A stretch of 64,000 bases of DNA from Asterias amurensis (lineage: Eukaryota; Echinodermata; Asteroidea; Forcipulatida; Asteriidae). Both the position numbers and the translations under genes were made by a program. Shown here piece by piece: positions 11,301 through 22,900 of this stretch (position 1 is the stretch's first letter; the number at the start of each line of letters is the position of its first letter). The stretch lies in NCBI RefSeq assembly GCF_032118995.1, contig NC_092650.1:17293501-17357500 (forward strand), read 5' to 3'. The notes beneath the pieces are model-generated. The model was not told the origin of the DNA. It saw only the letters and a program-made list of their open reading frames with translations, and searched no databases.

Positions 11301-14300
11301 GGGTTCATTTTTTGATTGTCTTTTTACAGGGAAGTTAGAGGGTGAGTTTGAAGAGATGGAGTCGATGCTCTCAGGATTCGAAGATCTTATCGACCATTGC
11401 GAACTTCTCCGGAACAAACAAACGCAGACGGCAGAACTGGCGAGATACACTCAGCAAAAAATGTATGTACCATATTTTATTCAATTACCGGAAGTCACTG
11501 TTTAATTTTATTCAATTAGTTTATTCCCTAGCACTGTCTGGCCATTCAGCCCGGCCCTTGCATGGCAAAACACTAACAGCCATGTAAGATCATTTCTGGG
11601 TTAATTGAGGGCGCTTTTCCCATTTCAAAGTTGCAAAGGTCTACTATGTATGGATGTGGCCTATCTCTGTCTCTTTTTACTCTTTGATCATCACATCATT
11701 TTTCAAGTTTGCCATGAAAGGGTTGCACGGGTCCTTAGTGATAAACTTTGCACAGGTCCTTAGTGATAAACTTTGCACGGGTCCTTAGTGATAAACTTTG
11801 CAAGTCTGCAGTATGATATCATTTGATAATGCATCTACACAGTGCAGTCAACCCTCCTATTGTTTGTCCATTCAATATCGCCAACTGTGGTTTTGAACGA
11901 TAGATGAACTATGCGAAACTGCAATGTGACATCAAGTTGAAATGCCTACACAGTGCAGTCACCCCCCCCCTATAGTTTGACCTTTTCAGTTTCAATCAGA
12001 AGCTATGCAAGCCCACAGTACAATATCACTTGGTGATTGTATCTACATAGTACACAGTGAACCCTCTTACTCTCTGACCATGGAATATCACCGCCTGTGG
12101 TTATGAGTTAATACAAACACTATACAAGACTGCCATATGATTTCACAGGGTGAATGCATCTACACATACACACACAATGTAAGGTTTTGTTTGTCTTTGT
12201 CAGCAGTTATAACTGTTGTTAACACAATGACAAAATAAAAATGTGGCTCTGATGGGGTTTTTGCCTTAATTTTTTTGTTTTTCATTTTTTGTGTTTCAGG
12301 AAAGAAGAGGAACTAATGAAAGGTAAGGAATGTTTCTTGAAAACAAAAAGGAATGAGCCATTTGCGAGTTAGATTTGAATAATGTCTGGTACCGGTATTA
12401 TGACTTGCTACATGTAAGTCACAAGTAACCTTAAATTTGAATTCCTCAGACTATAGAGACAGTTGCTATGTCAAATGGTTCAGGGCAAGCTTACGGCAAC
12501 TTCCAGATAAGCAGACCCTGGCACCATTGTGCAATACACATCCATTCAGAATTGTGTGTGGTTGTTCACCATGTCTTACGTAACTACGCAAAAGCTTGCC
12601 CCGAATCATGTGACATAGCAACTGTCTCTATAATTGTTGATTTCAAATTGAAGTGGTAACTTGCTATCAAGCACGTCATTGTTCCAGACAATATTCAAAT
12701 CTAACACGCAAACGGCTTTTTGAGTTGATAACTTATTGTCATTTCAAGGATTTTACCGATTCTTCCGTTTCATTGATTCATCAATCACCCTTTTCCTTTC
12801 GCTTCTTCAGTTCGTCTTCAAGAGGAATATGAGCAAAGCGTCCGCCTCAAGGAAGAATCCCAGAAAGCTGGTAAGATGGAGAGACAGAAAGCTTTCCAAG
12901 ATGTCTTTGCAGCCGACATGGATCATTACAGAACGCATGGTGAAATGCAACGTAAGTGTAACCTTAAAGGAACATTACAGAATTGGTTTTGCTTGCAAAA
13001 ACAGTTGCTGGCAGTGTAAGCACTTTATGTAATCCACCATATATATAAACTGACAAACCTGTAGAAGTTTGAGAACGATCGGCCTTCTGGGTCACGAGAG
13101 AATAGTGAAAAACTGATTACAAATTTTGCATTGCTTCGATGCCAAAACAACAATGAATAAAACGCTCCCTGAGCGATAAACTCCAAACGCGAAACTAGAC
13201 TATTTGTTTCTCATCAAATATGCAATTTCAGACAGAAATATTTCAAGGGATGTTTTCTACTATCATCATCATTAGACCGTGAAAGTTTGATGTAAATCTG
13301 TGATCTTCACAATTTTTGTTTTCTTACCAATTCTGTATTGTTCCTTTAAAGGCAATGTAAACCTGTTGTGTTTTTGTTTCTCTCTTTTGTTTTGGTACCA
13401 TAAAAAGCTGAAAAATACTTCAATTATATTTTGTCTTACTCTTTACTCTGGACAGCAAATTTTGAAATAATTTGGGTTGAACTTGCAGTTTCTAGCCCTA
13501 ATGGTGGCAGTGTCCATATTTCTCCCAAATTTTGTTTGGGGTAACAGTTGGAAGTCAATTAATCTGACTGCAGTATCCTTTTAAGCCACTACCCACCGAG
13601 CTAGCTCTGGATGGTGTAGTGGCAATGCAAAGGTTGTGGTTTCGAATCCCACTCAAGTGATTTGCCTGTGGATTTTTTTTACAGAACTCAGGAAAGTGCT
13701 GATTATACAGTGCTTAAAGACAGTGGACACTATTGGTATTATGTCAAAGACCAGTCTTCTCACTTGGTGTATATTAACATATGCATAAAATAATAAACCT
13801 TTGAAAATTTGAGCTCGATTGGTTGTCAGAGTTGCGAGATAACTATGAAAGAAAAAAAACACCCTTGTCACACGAATGTGTGCTTTTAGATGCTTGATTT
13901 CGAGACCGAAAAATTCTAAACTTGAGGTCTCGAAATCAAATTTGTGGAAAATTACTTCTTTCTCAAAAACTATGTTACTTCAGAGGGAGCCGTTTCTCAC
14001 AATGTTTTATACTATCAACCTCTCCCCATTACTCGTCACCAAGAAAGGTTTTATGCTTAACATTATTTTGACTAATTACCAATAGTGTGCACTGCCTCTA
14101 AATACATATTGGTCTGAGGTAAAAATCAATTTATACAATCCATCTTTTTTCTGTTTTCATTATCGCTCAGGTGTGGTACCTGATGGTCACCGGACCCCGA
14201 CAGACATCAGCTCAATCGAGAACTTTGAAATCTCCGTGGACGACCAAGAACAGGAGGCTCTGGATGATTTCTTAGGAGGTAGTGCCCCAGGAGCTATGGG

Positions 14301-15009
14301 GAAGGGAGAGGAGGCAGGAGATGATGGGGAGGAGGAGGAGGAGGATGATAGAGAGATGGAGATTCTTGAAGTAATTAAGGAGGAAACAGAAAGAGACGAC
14401 ACAGAGGAGAGCAGCGGTAGTTTAGACAAAGGACTAGCAGGTGATTTTTTTTTTTTCAAATTTAGATTTTATAATTTAATTTGAGTAGCTTATCATTCTA
14501 CAGCCATGAGCGGCAGGCATGTTAGTGTAAAGGGAAAAACTCAGTTGTATACTAGCTTCTCCGGGTCTTCATCATCATCATTATAATGCTCTGTATCCGT
14601 CATGGGCACGGGGGATATAGAGCCCCCCCCCCCCCCTCCCCCAACCAAAGTAATTTGATGCAGATTGCCACTGGCTGCTTGTTTGCTTGCTTAACTGCAT
14701 CATCTAAATTCCTTTTCTAATGAACACTCGAACTACAGCATGTCTTTCCTTATTTTGTCTCTCACAGAGGAAGATGCTCATTTTGAGGACGCCCCATCTC
14801 AAGACCCCCCTCATGAAAAGCCCATGGTCAACGATGCAGAGGAAGATTCTCAACCTGAGGTGGCCCCATCTCAAGAAACCCCTCAGGAGAAGCCCACGGT
14901 CAAGGATGAAGAGGAGACCAGTGAAACGACACATGATACAACTCAAGAAGATGAGGAAGATGACGAGGATGAATTTGACACTCCAGATGAAGGTTCAGAG
15001 AAGGAATAA
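5382..15009 (+). CDS. DTNBP1: Dysbindin, BLOC-1 subunit (10 coding exons; CDS begins 5443)
   Basis: Coding exons: 5443-5498, 6296-6343, 7251-7280, 9654-9714, 10438-10570, 11330-11462, 12300-12322, 12811-12951, 14171-14440, 14768-15009. They sum to 1137 nt (378 residues plus stop), all GT-AG, with phases that fit. The start MFDQLRQKFHHVQQDLSAG matches the dysbindin N-terminus (vertebrate form: LRERLLSVQQDFTSGLKTLS). A central coiled-coil region covers about residues 55-205. DDQEQEALDDFL (232-243) matches the conserved DQEALDVFL near the vertebrate C-terminus. Dysbindin is a subunit of BLOC-1, which sorts cargo from endosomes to lysosome-related organelles and synaptic vesicles. The C-terminal part (about 244-378) is a long acidic tail, longer than in human, with a tandem 24-residue repeat. 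A noncoding 5' exon probably ends at 5165 (donor GAG|GTGAGT) and is joined to the acceptor before 5382. Small exons such as the 23-nt exon 7 are supported by frame continuity and not by expression data. Confidence 0.93.
5743..6195 (+). mobile_element. Family A element
   Basis: Nearly full length, with a diverged left end and an extra ~30 bp; right end GTGTCCAGTGTCTTTAA. Lies in dysbindin intron 1. Confidence 0.8.
6431..6633. mobile_element. Family E inverted-repeat element
   Basis: Inner ends GATTTCACAAAGAGTTAGGAC and its near inverse AGTCTTAACTCTTTGTGAAAT, with a second tandem inner copy. The same family occurs at 51662-51829. Confidence 0.75.
7334..7524. mobile_element. Family C inverted-repeat element
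   Basis: Family C has ends related to AAGCCCGGTTCATACTTCCTGC and the inverse, with GAATGCGAATGCGA-like inner sequence. Copy in dysbindin intron 3. Confidence 0.8.
7838..8197 (-). mobile_element. Family A element
   Basis: Full-length copy in reverse orientation, with both ends readable (AAAGGCAGTGGACACTATTGG and AGTGTCCACTGTCTTAA). Dysbindin intron 3. Confidence 0.85.
8788..9210. mobile_element. Family F inverted-repeat element
   Basis: Left TTAAAGGATTCGGGTACTTTTT and right AAAAAGTACATATACCCTTTAA; the arms include ATGTCCACAGATTTACATTAA and its inverse, around a centre with CCAGTTATG and CATAACTGG. A partial relative is at 20178-20540. Confidence 0.78.
9324..9455. mobile_element. Family C element, shortened
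   Basis: TAAGCCCAGTTCATACTTC to CAGGAAGTATGAACCAGG; part of the right arm is deleted. Confidence 0.75.
9466..9600 (+). mobile_element. SINE-like repeat (type 3), partial
   Basis: TTGGGTTTTCAGTCC, TTTTCCCTGGAATA, CCTTGACTTCACAACCATAATAA; the same order occurs at 48440-48705. Confidence 0.55.
9755..10036 (+). mobile_element. tRNA-derived SINE (type 2)
   Basis: The head has GAGGCCGAGCGATCTAGTCC (A-box-like) and GTGTGGTTTCAAGTCCC (B-box-like), then CATGACACTTGTGCCCTTG and a long tail with CATTCTGCTCTACCAG and CAGCCCCAGGGGTAG. A tail match at 34146-34385 confirms dispersal. Confidence 0.7.
10041..10261. mobile_element. Family B inverted-repeat element
   Basis: Family B has ends GGGCCCAATTTCATAGAGCTG and a long inner inverted repeat (CACAAAAATTTGCTTAGCATG...TGCTAAGCAAATTTTTGTG). 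This copy lacks the outermost left end. Confidence 0.75.
11120..11230 (+). mobile_element. SINE fragment (type 2 head)
   Basis: CAGCGCAGCGGTCAAGCGC then GTGGGTTTGTGTCCTGATATC and CATGACACTTGTC; only the head and start of the body remain. Confidence 0.5.
11726..11801. repeat. Tandem repeat, 25 bp x 3
   Basis: Units start at 11726, 11751 and 11776 (CACGGGTCCTTAGTGATAAA then CTTTG). They differ at only one base, so the array is young. Confidence 0.85.
11802..12180. repeat. Degenerate ~115-bp tandem repeat, about three units
   Basis: Blocks around GCATCTACACAGTGCAGTCA recur near 11830, 11943 and 12048, and partly at 12150, each with a nearby ATATCAC or CAATATG motif. Dysbindin intron 6. Confidence 0.5.
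12452..12632. mobile_element. Short inverted-repeat element at a TA site
   Basis: TATAGAGACAGTTGCTATGTCA and its inverse TGACATAGCAACTGTCTCTATA are perfect ~21-bp ends, 181 bp overall. The outer TA would fit a Tc1/mariner-type target, which is an inference. Confidence 0.7.
12963..13349. mobile_element. Family F-like element
   Basis: TTAAAGGAACATTACAGAATTGG to CCAATTCTGTATTGTTCCTTTAA, starting 12 bases after dysbindin exon 8. Confidence 0.75.
13574..13714 (+). mobile_element. tRNA-derived SINE (type 1)
   Basis: Diverged head with GGTTTCGAATCCCACTC and the tail GCCTGTGGA, ACAGAACTCAGGAAAGTGCTG. Directly abuts a family A element. Confidence 0.65.
13714..14101 (-). mobile_element. Family A element joined to a SINE
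   Basis: Full-length reverse copy that starts directly after the tail of a tRNA-like SINE (13574-13714) in dysbindin intron 8. Confidence 0.85.
14767..14910 (+). repeat. 72-bp in-frame tandem duplication in dysbindin exon 10
   Basis: Two 72-bp units, 14767-14838 and 14839-14910, encode two 24-residue copies (residues 299-322 and 323-346). Both begin EED and share APSQ, then P and EKP, then V and D. The copies have diverged at about a third of their residues, so this is not a recent slip. The first base of the first unit is the last intron base, so the duplication may have begun at the splice site. Confidence 0.75.
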
Positions 15010-15387
15010 GACGGTGTTTCAACAAAACTTTTTAAAGGGTGGGTATCATCATCATGATGATATCCCCACTTACCTTGCACTTGTAACATGTATATTACAT
15101 TGCCAGGAGCGTCACCGAGTGACGGATATGCACGCTATATAAGGAGCCACTAATATTATTATTTTTATCATCAGTCAGCATCATGCATTTCTGCACCGGC
15201 TACCTGACTGGCGAGAAGCTTATTGAGCTTCCCCATTCTGCCTCTTCAGTATACCACCCAGTAAACCTTTGGTAATTACTCAAACAAAATTATGACCTTA
15301 AATATTACCTGGCAAAAAGCACTAGGAGCTGTTGATATTATCTTTTAAGGTGAGGGAAGATTCTCTGTACGAGAGGAAAATAGTGCA

Positions 15388-15728
15388 TTAAAGACACTGG
15401 ACACTATTGATAACTGTCAAAGACCAGTCTTCTCACTTGGTGTATCTCAACATACATGTATGCATAAAATAACAAATCTGTGAAAATTTGAGCCAAACTG
15501 GTCGTTGAAGTTGCGAGATAATAATGAAAGAAAAAACACCCCTGTCATACGAAGTTGTGTGCTTTCAGATGTATGATTTTGAGACCTCAAATTCTGAATC
15601 TAAGGTCTCAATATCAAATCCGTGGAAAATTACTTGTTTCTCGAAAACCACATCACTTCAGAGGGAGCCGTTTCTCACAACGTTTTATACTATCAACAGC
15701 TCCCCATTACTCGTTCGTTACCTTTAAA
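15388..15728 (-). mobile_element. Family A element, right end lost
   Basis: Reverse copy in the dysbindin 3' UTR. It stops at ATTACTCGTTCGTTACC, so the last ~40 bp are missing. Confidence 0.8.
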
Positions 15729-16124
15729 GTTTGGAAGTATAATTTCTTTTTACTGATGTGTTTTTAGCACTGTTCGTTCAGTGCTTTACTGACTTCTGGA
15801 AAAAAATCCATAGATGTTGGATAAATAAAGAAAAGTTCCTCTGTGTTTTTGTATTTGCGTAAGATTCAGAAAGATTGTACTGTCTTGATTTTATGCTATC
15901 ATGCAAACGACTCTTATATCACTTGCAACTAATAAATATTCAATAGAGAGTAAGACTTTATGCAATGTTCACAAAATTTAACATGGATTTAAGAGGTTAA
16001 TGTTTCAACAGATTTATTTTAATTTGAGTGTTGTAGGGGCCTACACTTTTTATTTGATACAGATGTGTAGCTGTATGTACATAAATTAAAATGTGGAACA
16101 AGAATTATATAAATATTTTACAGA

Positions 16125-16130
16125 AATAAA
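16125..16130 (+). other. Likely polyadenylation signal of dysbindin
   Basis: AATAAA followed by a T/G-rich stretch (TATGTTTGTTTTGTTGTG), about 1.1 kb after the stop codon. The UTR between holds a SINE-like or LINE-like tail near 15095-15175 and a family A element at 15388-15728. Confidence 0.5.
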
Positions 16131-16293
16131 TATGTTATAATGTATGATATGTTTGTTTTGTTGTGTCATTATACTGGGCATGCTCGATTTCGCAGAGCAC
16201 TAAGATTCATCATAAGATGAGTTATCAGTTATTTGTATTGTGACATTAAATTGATTCTCATTTTATTGAGTCAATCAATTGGAGCTACTTAAG

Positions 16294-16442
16294 TCATTAT
16301 ACACTTTCGGTAAACAGTATTGTCCAAGTCCCACACTTCGTGTGTCACAAAGTATATATAAAATAACAAACCTGTGAAAATTTAGGCTCAATCGGTCATC
16401 TGAGTCGGCAGAAAACAACGGGAAAACCCACTCCTGTTTTCG
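16294..16442 (-). mobile_element. Family G fragment
   Basis: One half of the family G element found at 18351-18706, in the reverse orientation, next to family B-like sequence at 16443-16570. Confidence 0.6.
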
Positions 16443-16860
16443 TGCTAAGCAGATGTTGTTTGTGCTTAGCAGCTCTATGAAGTTTGGACAGTTGGCTACG
16501 CAGTTTCTGTTAAGTGAGATTTTTCTGTAAGAAAGTTCCTGATGCTTACAGGCTTTATGAAATTGGGCCAGAAATTTTGCAGAGTGCTAATAAAAGAAAT
16601 TATTTGAGAGTAAAAGTTTTACTTTTTGCTAAAAGTGGCATAATTTTTGTATTATGTTCTTTTTTCAAGACCTTCCGCCAAAGGAAATGCACCCCAAGGA
16701 CCATTAGCTCCAGGGCCCACTCTTTCCGTAAGCCCTAAGCACAAAAACATACAGAGCACAGAAAAATTGTGCTTAACAGTAATATGTTACCAGCCAAAAT
16801 TACATTGCATTTACTCATTTGTTGCTTAGCAAAGAAATTTGGCAAGCAGAAGTGCCCTGC
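16443..16860. mobile_element. Degraded family B sequences
   Basis: Pieces such as GTGCTTAGCAGCTCTATGAA and CTTTATGAAATTGGGCC are recognisable but scattered, in the stretch just upstream of acinus. Confidence 0.45.
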
Positions 16861-16980
16861 TGAGTGGAGAGAGAGGGCGCCATTGGTAAATTATTTTTGG
16901 CAAGGTTTGACTACAACGGCTGTTTCCTGTGTGTGTGGGTGTGCGCATGCTTCGTGAAATTAAATAGCGTTCCTAATAAA

Positions 16981-19900
16981 ATGGCGGACGACATGGAGGA
17001 TGCGGAGATGACGATTGACGGTAAAGTTATCGACAATTTACGAGTCGTTGACTTAAAGCAGGAGCTGAAAAAGAAGGGTTTGTCTATAGGTGGGACTAAG
17101 AGTGTCCTTGTTGAAAGATTGCGAGCGGTAATTATACCACCTAATTTTTATTTATGTCTGTTTTAATTTAAAACGTTGAGACGACTTTTCGTCGTGCTAC
17201 CCGCTAAAAATGTTTGACCCCTCCCTGGTGCCCTGTATTGATCGTTTGTGTATTGGAAGGTGCCGGATACCAGTCAGGTATATTTACAATTTTTTTTTAC
17301 AAAATACTTGTGCCTACTAAACTGAAGTATTTTTTGTAGTTAATAAGTTTACATGGTTTATAATATATGATAACACATTTCATAGCTTTCTCCTTCTATA
17401 AATGTAACGAAGAAGAGTTTTAAATCATCAATCAGTCCACTTAATTCATGATTTGTGAGTGCTAACTGAGCGAGTGATAACAATTATATTAATATAAAAA
17501 TTAAAAGTGATATTCTTTTCACAATGTAACACACCAAAAAAACAAACGAGCAGCGATCCATGGGGATCCAAGCACGTTTTTTGCACAACATTGTTTCAAT
17601 GAAATAGAAGTACTACACGACTAGTTTAAATAAAGCATTGGAAAACTTTCTGGGAAAAGTTTCCGTATGGCGCCACCACTTTTTCATTCGATATGAAATA
17701 ATATTATAGTATCTACAGGGGTTGCCCTTAACTTTTTTTTCAACTGGCCAGCAGGACCAGTTGGCTTGATTTTTCACTGGTCCGCCAGGTTTTTGACTGG
17801 TCCGTCAATTTTTTATGCTATTTTTTTTAAAACTAATAGTATTCTGTTGTATACCAACTGCTCGATTTTCGATCGTCGCTATTTCAAAATTCAACATGAT
17901 TTGCAACGTCAACTTAACTGCACTGGAAGCCATACTTTATTTATGTGTACCAAGTTATTGTGTTCGTAAAGGATAATTAATTTGAGAGTATTTTTTCTTT
18001 AAAAATGTAATAACAATAGCGTTATTAAAATTAATTTAAAAACAGGTCAAATTATTTGTCAGAGCAAAATGATCTTTATTTAGGTAGTTTTTTTTTTAGT
18101 CCACGGTTTATTGTAAACACTCATCATAAAAGTATTCCTAGATAAGAAGAACTTTTTTATGGAAGAAAAAAAAAATAGTGTTTTTACTATAAAAACACCC
18201 CAAAAAACACTTTAAAACCGACTGTTAAAATATCATTAACTTTTTATGTACTGCCTTCAAATACTGTGGGGGAGGGTTACGTGCGATCGCTCAAGTTATT
18301 TTATCATGTATAAACATTGCCTATTATTGTACCCTATTATTGTACCCTATCATTGGACCCTTTCGGTACAGAAAAAAAAAAGTTCACGGATTTACAAACA
18401 ATTTACAGGGTTTACAGAAGGTAATGGTGAAAGACTTCTCTTGAAATATTAGTCCATGAAATGCTTTACTTTTTGAGAAAACGGTAAAACAATATAAATT
18501 CTCGTTAACGAGAATTACGGATTTGTTATAAACACATGTCATGACACGGCGAAACGCGCGAAAACAGGAGTGGGTTTTCCCGTTATTTTCTCCCGACTCC
18601 GATGTCCGATTGAGCCTAAATTTCCACAGGATTGTTATTTTATATATAAGTTGTGAAACACGAAGTGTGGGACTTGGACAATACTGTTTACCGAAAGGGT
18701 CCAATGGCTTTAATAAGTATTCATAAACATAATACATCGTACCGAAGTTCCCAAAATCTTCCCACTTTCGTCCAGAAAAACCCCCAACAAAAAGTAGACA
18801 TCAAAAAAGTCCATGAAGAAGCATACGAGTTTGACGGTATTTTTTTCAATTATGTGTATGGAATGGTCGGTGCCGGCGTCTGTTTTGTGAACAAAATTTT
18901 CATTTAAAAAACGTTTTTAAAATCAGCAAAAACAACTGCGCCTTTGTTTAACATATGATTGCATTCTAGAACCCAAGTCTTTCTTGAAATCAACCCGCAA
19001 AAAACCACAAACAACCGCGCATTATATGTGACCAATAAAACCATGGATAAACTAGATCGCCCACCAATCGCCCGCAAAAAAAAAAAAAAAGCCCCAAATA
19101 ACAACAAAATTACCCAAAATTAGGACGGAAGAACTTTACTAAACACAATTAAATACTCCTTTTTGCTCATCCAGAGTATCTTAACTTGGTAATTTTTGTT
19201 GAATGAAGCCTCACCGTCTCGCTCGTTTTTCGTAAACACGCTAGACTCTTATTCCCACACGGAAATCTGCTCCGTTGACCGACCATGCTGCTGACAGAAT
19301 GTGTTTTGCTTTGTGATCTTCTGTCAAGGCGATTGAAGCTAGTTTTGTAAGCTATTGCGTACTTTCACCAATAGAGGGCGTCTATTCCCACGCTATCGAA
19401 TATTCTGAAACGCCCTCTAGCGTTCAGTATTTCTTACACTTTCTGCCACACGTGAACTAATACGAAGACTATAAGCCTTTGCGTTGCATGATGGGATTTT
19501 GCGCTGTGTATGCGTGATCGTAGGAAGTTTGCCAGCGTTCAGCGGCACTTCGAGTAATTTTTATTATATTTTATCCAAACCTTGAGTGAATGTTTTTACA
19601 TTTTATTCGAGCCTGAAAATAGTTTAAAAATTGTCATAGTTCTGTAGTACCGCTGCCGATATTTTTGACTGGTCAGCCGGACCAGTTGGCAAGGTGTTTC
19701 AGCTGGTCCGCCGCGATTTCTACTGGCATTTGGCCAACGGACCTGCGTTAAGGTCGAACCCTGATCTAACTTACCTCAACGAGATATCCCTTTTTGTAAA
19801 AATTAGTGAAAAAGTGGTGGCGAGGTGCGGAAAGTTATCCACTTTCTGTGTGGTGCAACCACTTTTTCACTCCTTAAAAAAAAAGAAGGGATATCTCATT

Positions 19901-22900
19901 TTTGAGGGAAAATTAAATACTATATAATATATACAGTAGTATTTATTTCATATCGAATGAAAAAGTGGTGGTGCCATACGGAAAGTTATCCATAGAATTA
20001 GCCAATGGTCCCCTTGACAAATGATACGTGTATAAAGGTTAATAAAAAGGATGATTCTATTTGGTTTGGTAAGGTCATCACACTTCCTGATGCTCAACTG
20101 CTAATGTGGTGGGGCGGCAAGGGACAGGAGTCCAGTGAGATCAGTGTACCAGTCACTGTTCAGCTTTTCAGCAGAGACCGGACATTTGAAACACAAAATA
20201 CATCGAAAAAATTTACATAAAACTTACACAGTTTGAAGAAAATAAGAGTGAAAGCTTTCGTTATTAAAATATTACTTAGGCCTACTGTGCTGTACTGTAG
20301 TTTTTGAGAAATGAGTAAAACAATGTCACAAAAATAATTTTTGTCTCAGTTTTAGCATTATGTCAAAAAGTATTTAACCAGTTACGGTATGTTAATAATA
20401 TCATAACTGGTTAATACATTTTTAAATGCAAAAATAATTTGTATAACTATTTGAGGGGATGCTTTCTACTTTCATTATCTTCAAACCCTGTAAGTTCAAT
20501 GAAAATCTGTAGACATTTTGAGTACCCAAATGCCTTTAACTGCTGGTGTTTAACAGTTAAATTTATATGTATTTATTTGTTTGTTTCTGTAGCAAATGTA
20601 CCTCGAGCAGTTGCAGCAAGAATCAGTTGGAGATGGCAACAAACAGGTGAGAAACATCAAGGAGATAAAAAAAGAGACAAATCAAAGAAACTTACTGACA
20701 TTTTTATTCGCCCAAAATGTAGTTAATGGCAAGGACCCAATTTCATGAAGCTGTTAAGCAGCAAAGACTGATTAACAGATTTCTTTGCTAATCAAACATT
20801 GAGTGGGGCACCAGCCACAACAATACAAACTTAATGTAAAGTTGGCTGGTAACCTGTTCCTGCTAAGCAATACTATTCTGTGCTTCGTAAGTTTTTGTGC
20901 CTACAGACGTTATGAAATTGGGCCCTCCCTGATGTTTAAACCCTAGCAGAGTCTTTATCAATGCTAAGTGAGAACACGAAACATGTACACAATGTTATTA
21001 CTGGTGTAACAGAATGGAAATGAGGTGAGGTTTGAGGTAGCCAGTGTTGTCTGTGGGCGGTGGTGGGGGTGCCTGCCCAGAACTTAAACATTTCGCCCAG
21101 CACTAAGAGCAAAATACAGAGTACTGCCCAGCAGATTTCCACAAGATTGCACTCCGCAATGATTGCCAAATATCCAAACATGAATAATTTTGTTGAACCG
21201 CCCACCTTTGACAAACTAAATTGGGTTTAGAGCCCACCTCTAAAACGGTCTAGCTACAACACTGGCGGTAGCACCTAGTGTACATCTTTATTTGAGTAGT
21301 GTAGGTTTTGAAAAGAACCAACACAACTACAAAGAGATTTGCACATGGTGCTACTGCAATCCGCACATGATTATACATGGTCTCCCACCATGCAAAGTTT
21401 CAAATTTTACTTTGAAATTAATGAAAAGAGAGAGAAGCAGAAAATGTTTGCCAGTACTTTTTTTTTAAAGGCAGTGGACACAATTGGTGATTACTCAAAA
21501 TAATTGTTTGCATAACACCTCACGAGCAGTGGGGAGAGGTTGATAGTATAAAACACTGTGAGAAACGGCTACCTCTGAAGTGGCGTAGTTTTTGAGAAAG
21601 AAGTAATTTTCCACGAATTTGATTTTGAGACCTCAGATTTAGAACTTGAGCTCCCGAAATCAAGCATCTGAAAGCACACAACTTCTTGTGACAAGGGTGT
21701 TTTTATCTTTCATAAACATCTCGCAGCTCAGACGACCAATCGAGCTGAAATTTTCACAGGTTTGTTATTTTATGCATATGTTGAGATACACCAAGTGAAA
21801 AGACTGGTCTTTGACAATTACCAATAGTGTCTTAAAAGAGAGCATTCAGATTATTATTATTGGTTTCTTGTTTTTGCCATGCAGATGATGGATGAATCGG
21901 TGACTTCCAACTCATTCATCAAGCAATATCTACAGCAGCAGCAAGAGCTTCTCAGTCAACGACAGCCCGAAAAAGGTTGGAACTAACTTGCTTTTCTTTA
22001 TTATGAAATAACAGTAAGGTGAGCCCGGTCTTGACTGTAGGGTGATTTAAAAAAAAAAAAATTAATGCAAGTTCACCCAAAAACAAGGCTAAAAGCCACT
22101 CTAGGTAATGGGCTACAAAATCCTGGCTGGCAGCTGTTAATTGACAGAGCTGAAGATGGGGTCCATTTATAGCGGCTAACCACCGGTAAACAGTCATAAC
22201 TAAGCAGTGAAGACCGACTCCCCACACTGATATTCCCATTTATAAATGCCTTTTAAAGAAAAAGTTCAGAACTTGAGTTTTTTGTTTTCGCCATTGTCAG
22301 TGGTCCAAAAACTTGTCATTCTTGTGTTTGAGGTTGGATGTTTATTATCTTTTGATTTAGAACATGAAGAAGAAGAAGAACCAGAACACTGTGCGGAAGT
22401 ACCAGCTGCGCTGGCTGATCAGGTCGAGGAGCTTCACCAGTCCCTCTCCAGGAGTCAATCTCAAGAAGACGACAGGAAGAAGCCCGAAGAGAAAAGCGCA
22501 GACACCACCGCCGCTGAAGAGAAGGACGAGTCTGTCACGTCGACAGAGCCCGCCAACAAAGTTCCAGACTCAAGTTCAGCGGTGACGGAGCAGAAGGCGG
22601 CAGTTGAAGACAAAGAGGCAGCTGCTGAGACGAAAGTAGAGGAACTTAAAGTCGCCGCAGAAGCTGGAGAGAAGCAGACTAAGCCAGTGGCTGAAGAAAA
22701 CCGTCAGAGTGTAGACGATGTTCAGGAAGCGTCATCAAAGGAGACACCAGTTCAAGAAGAATCGAAAGAGAAAGCAGAAGGAACGGACCAAGAAGTCGCT
22801 CAAGAGAAAAAGATACAGGAGAAGGCACCAGAAGAAGTCGCGGAAAAGACGGAATCTGGTGATGTGGCACCTAAAGCCACTTCAGAGTCTGTCCCAGACA

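Larger units (their letters stand above)
17652..19991. mobile_element. Short inverted-repeat element (family I) split by a 2-kb insertion
   Basis: The left end GGGAAAAGTTTCCGTATGG (from 17652) and right end CCATACGGAAAGTTATCC (to 19991) are inverted repeats that extend through ACCACTTTTTCATTCGATATGAAAT. A compact 132-bp copy at 62366-62497 has the same two ends, with no insertion at the corresponding point. In this copy a 2048-bp element sits at 17716-19763. The right part (about 19770-19925) also contains a partial inverted second copy of the end sequence. Confidence 0.8.

Noticed and set aside
14187-14459. Minus-strand Ser-rich frame
   Set aside because: It is the complement of the acidic, GAG/GAA-rich dysbindin exon 9; the same applies to minus-strand frames opposite acinus exons 4, 7 and 11.
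17716-19763. Short frames inside the 2-kb element as a possible transposase
   Set aside because: All are under 120 residues, overlap on both strands and show no transposase motif.
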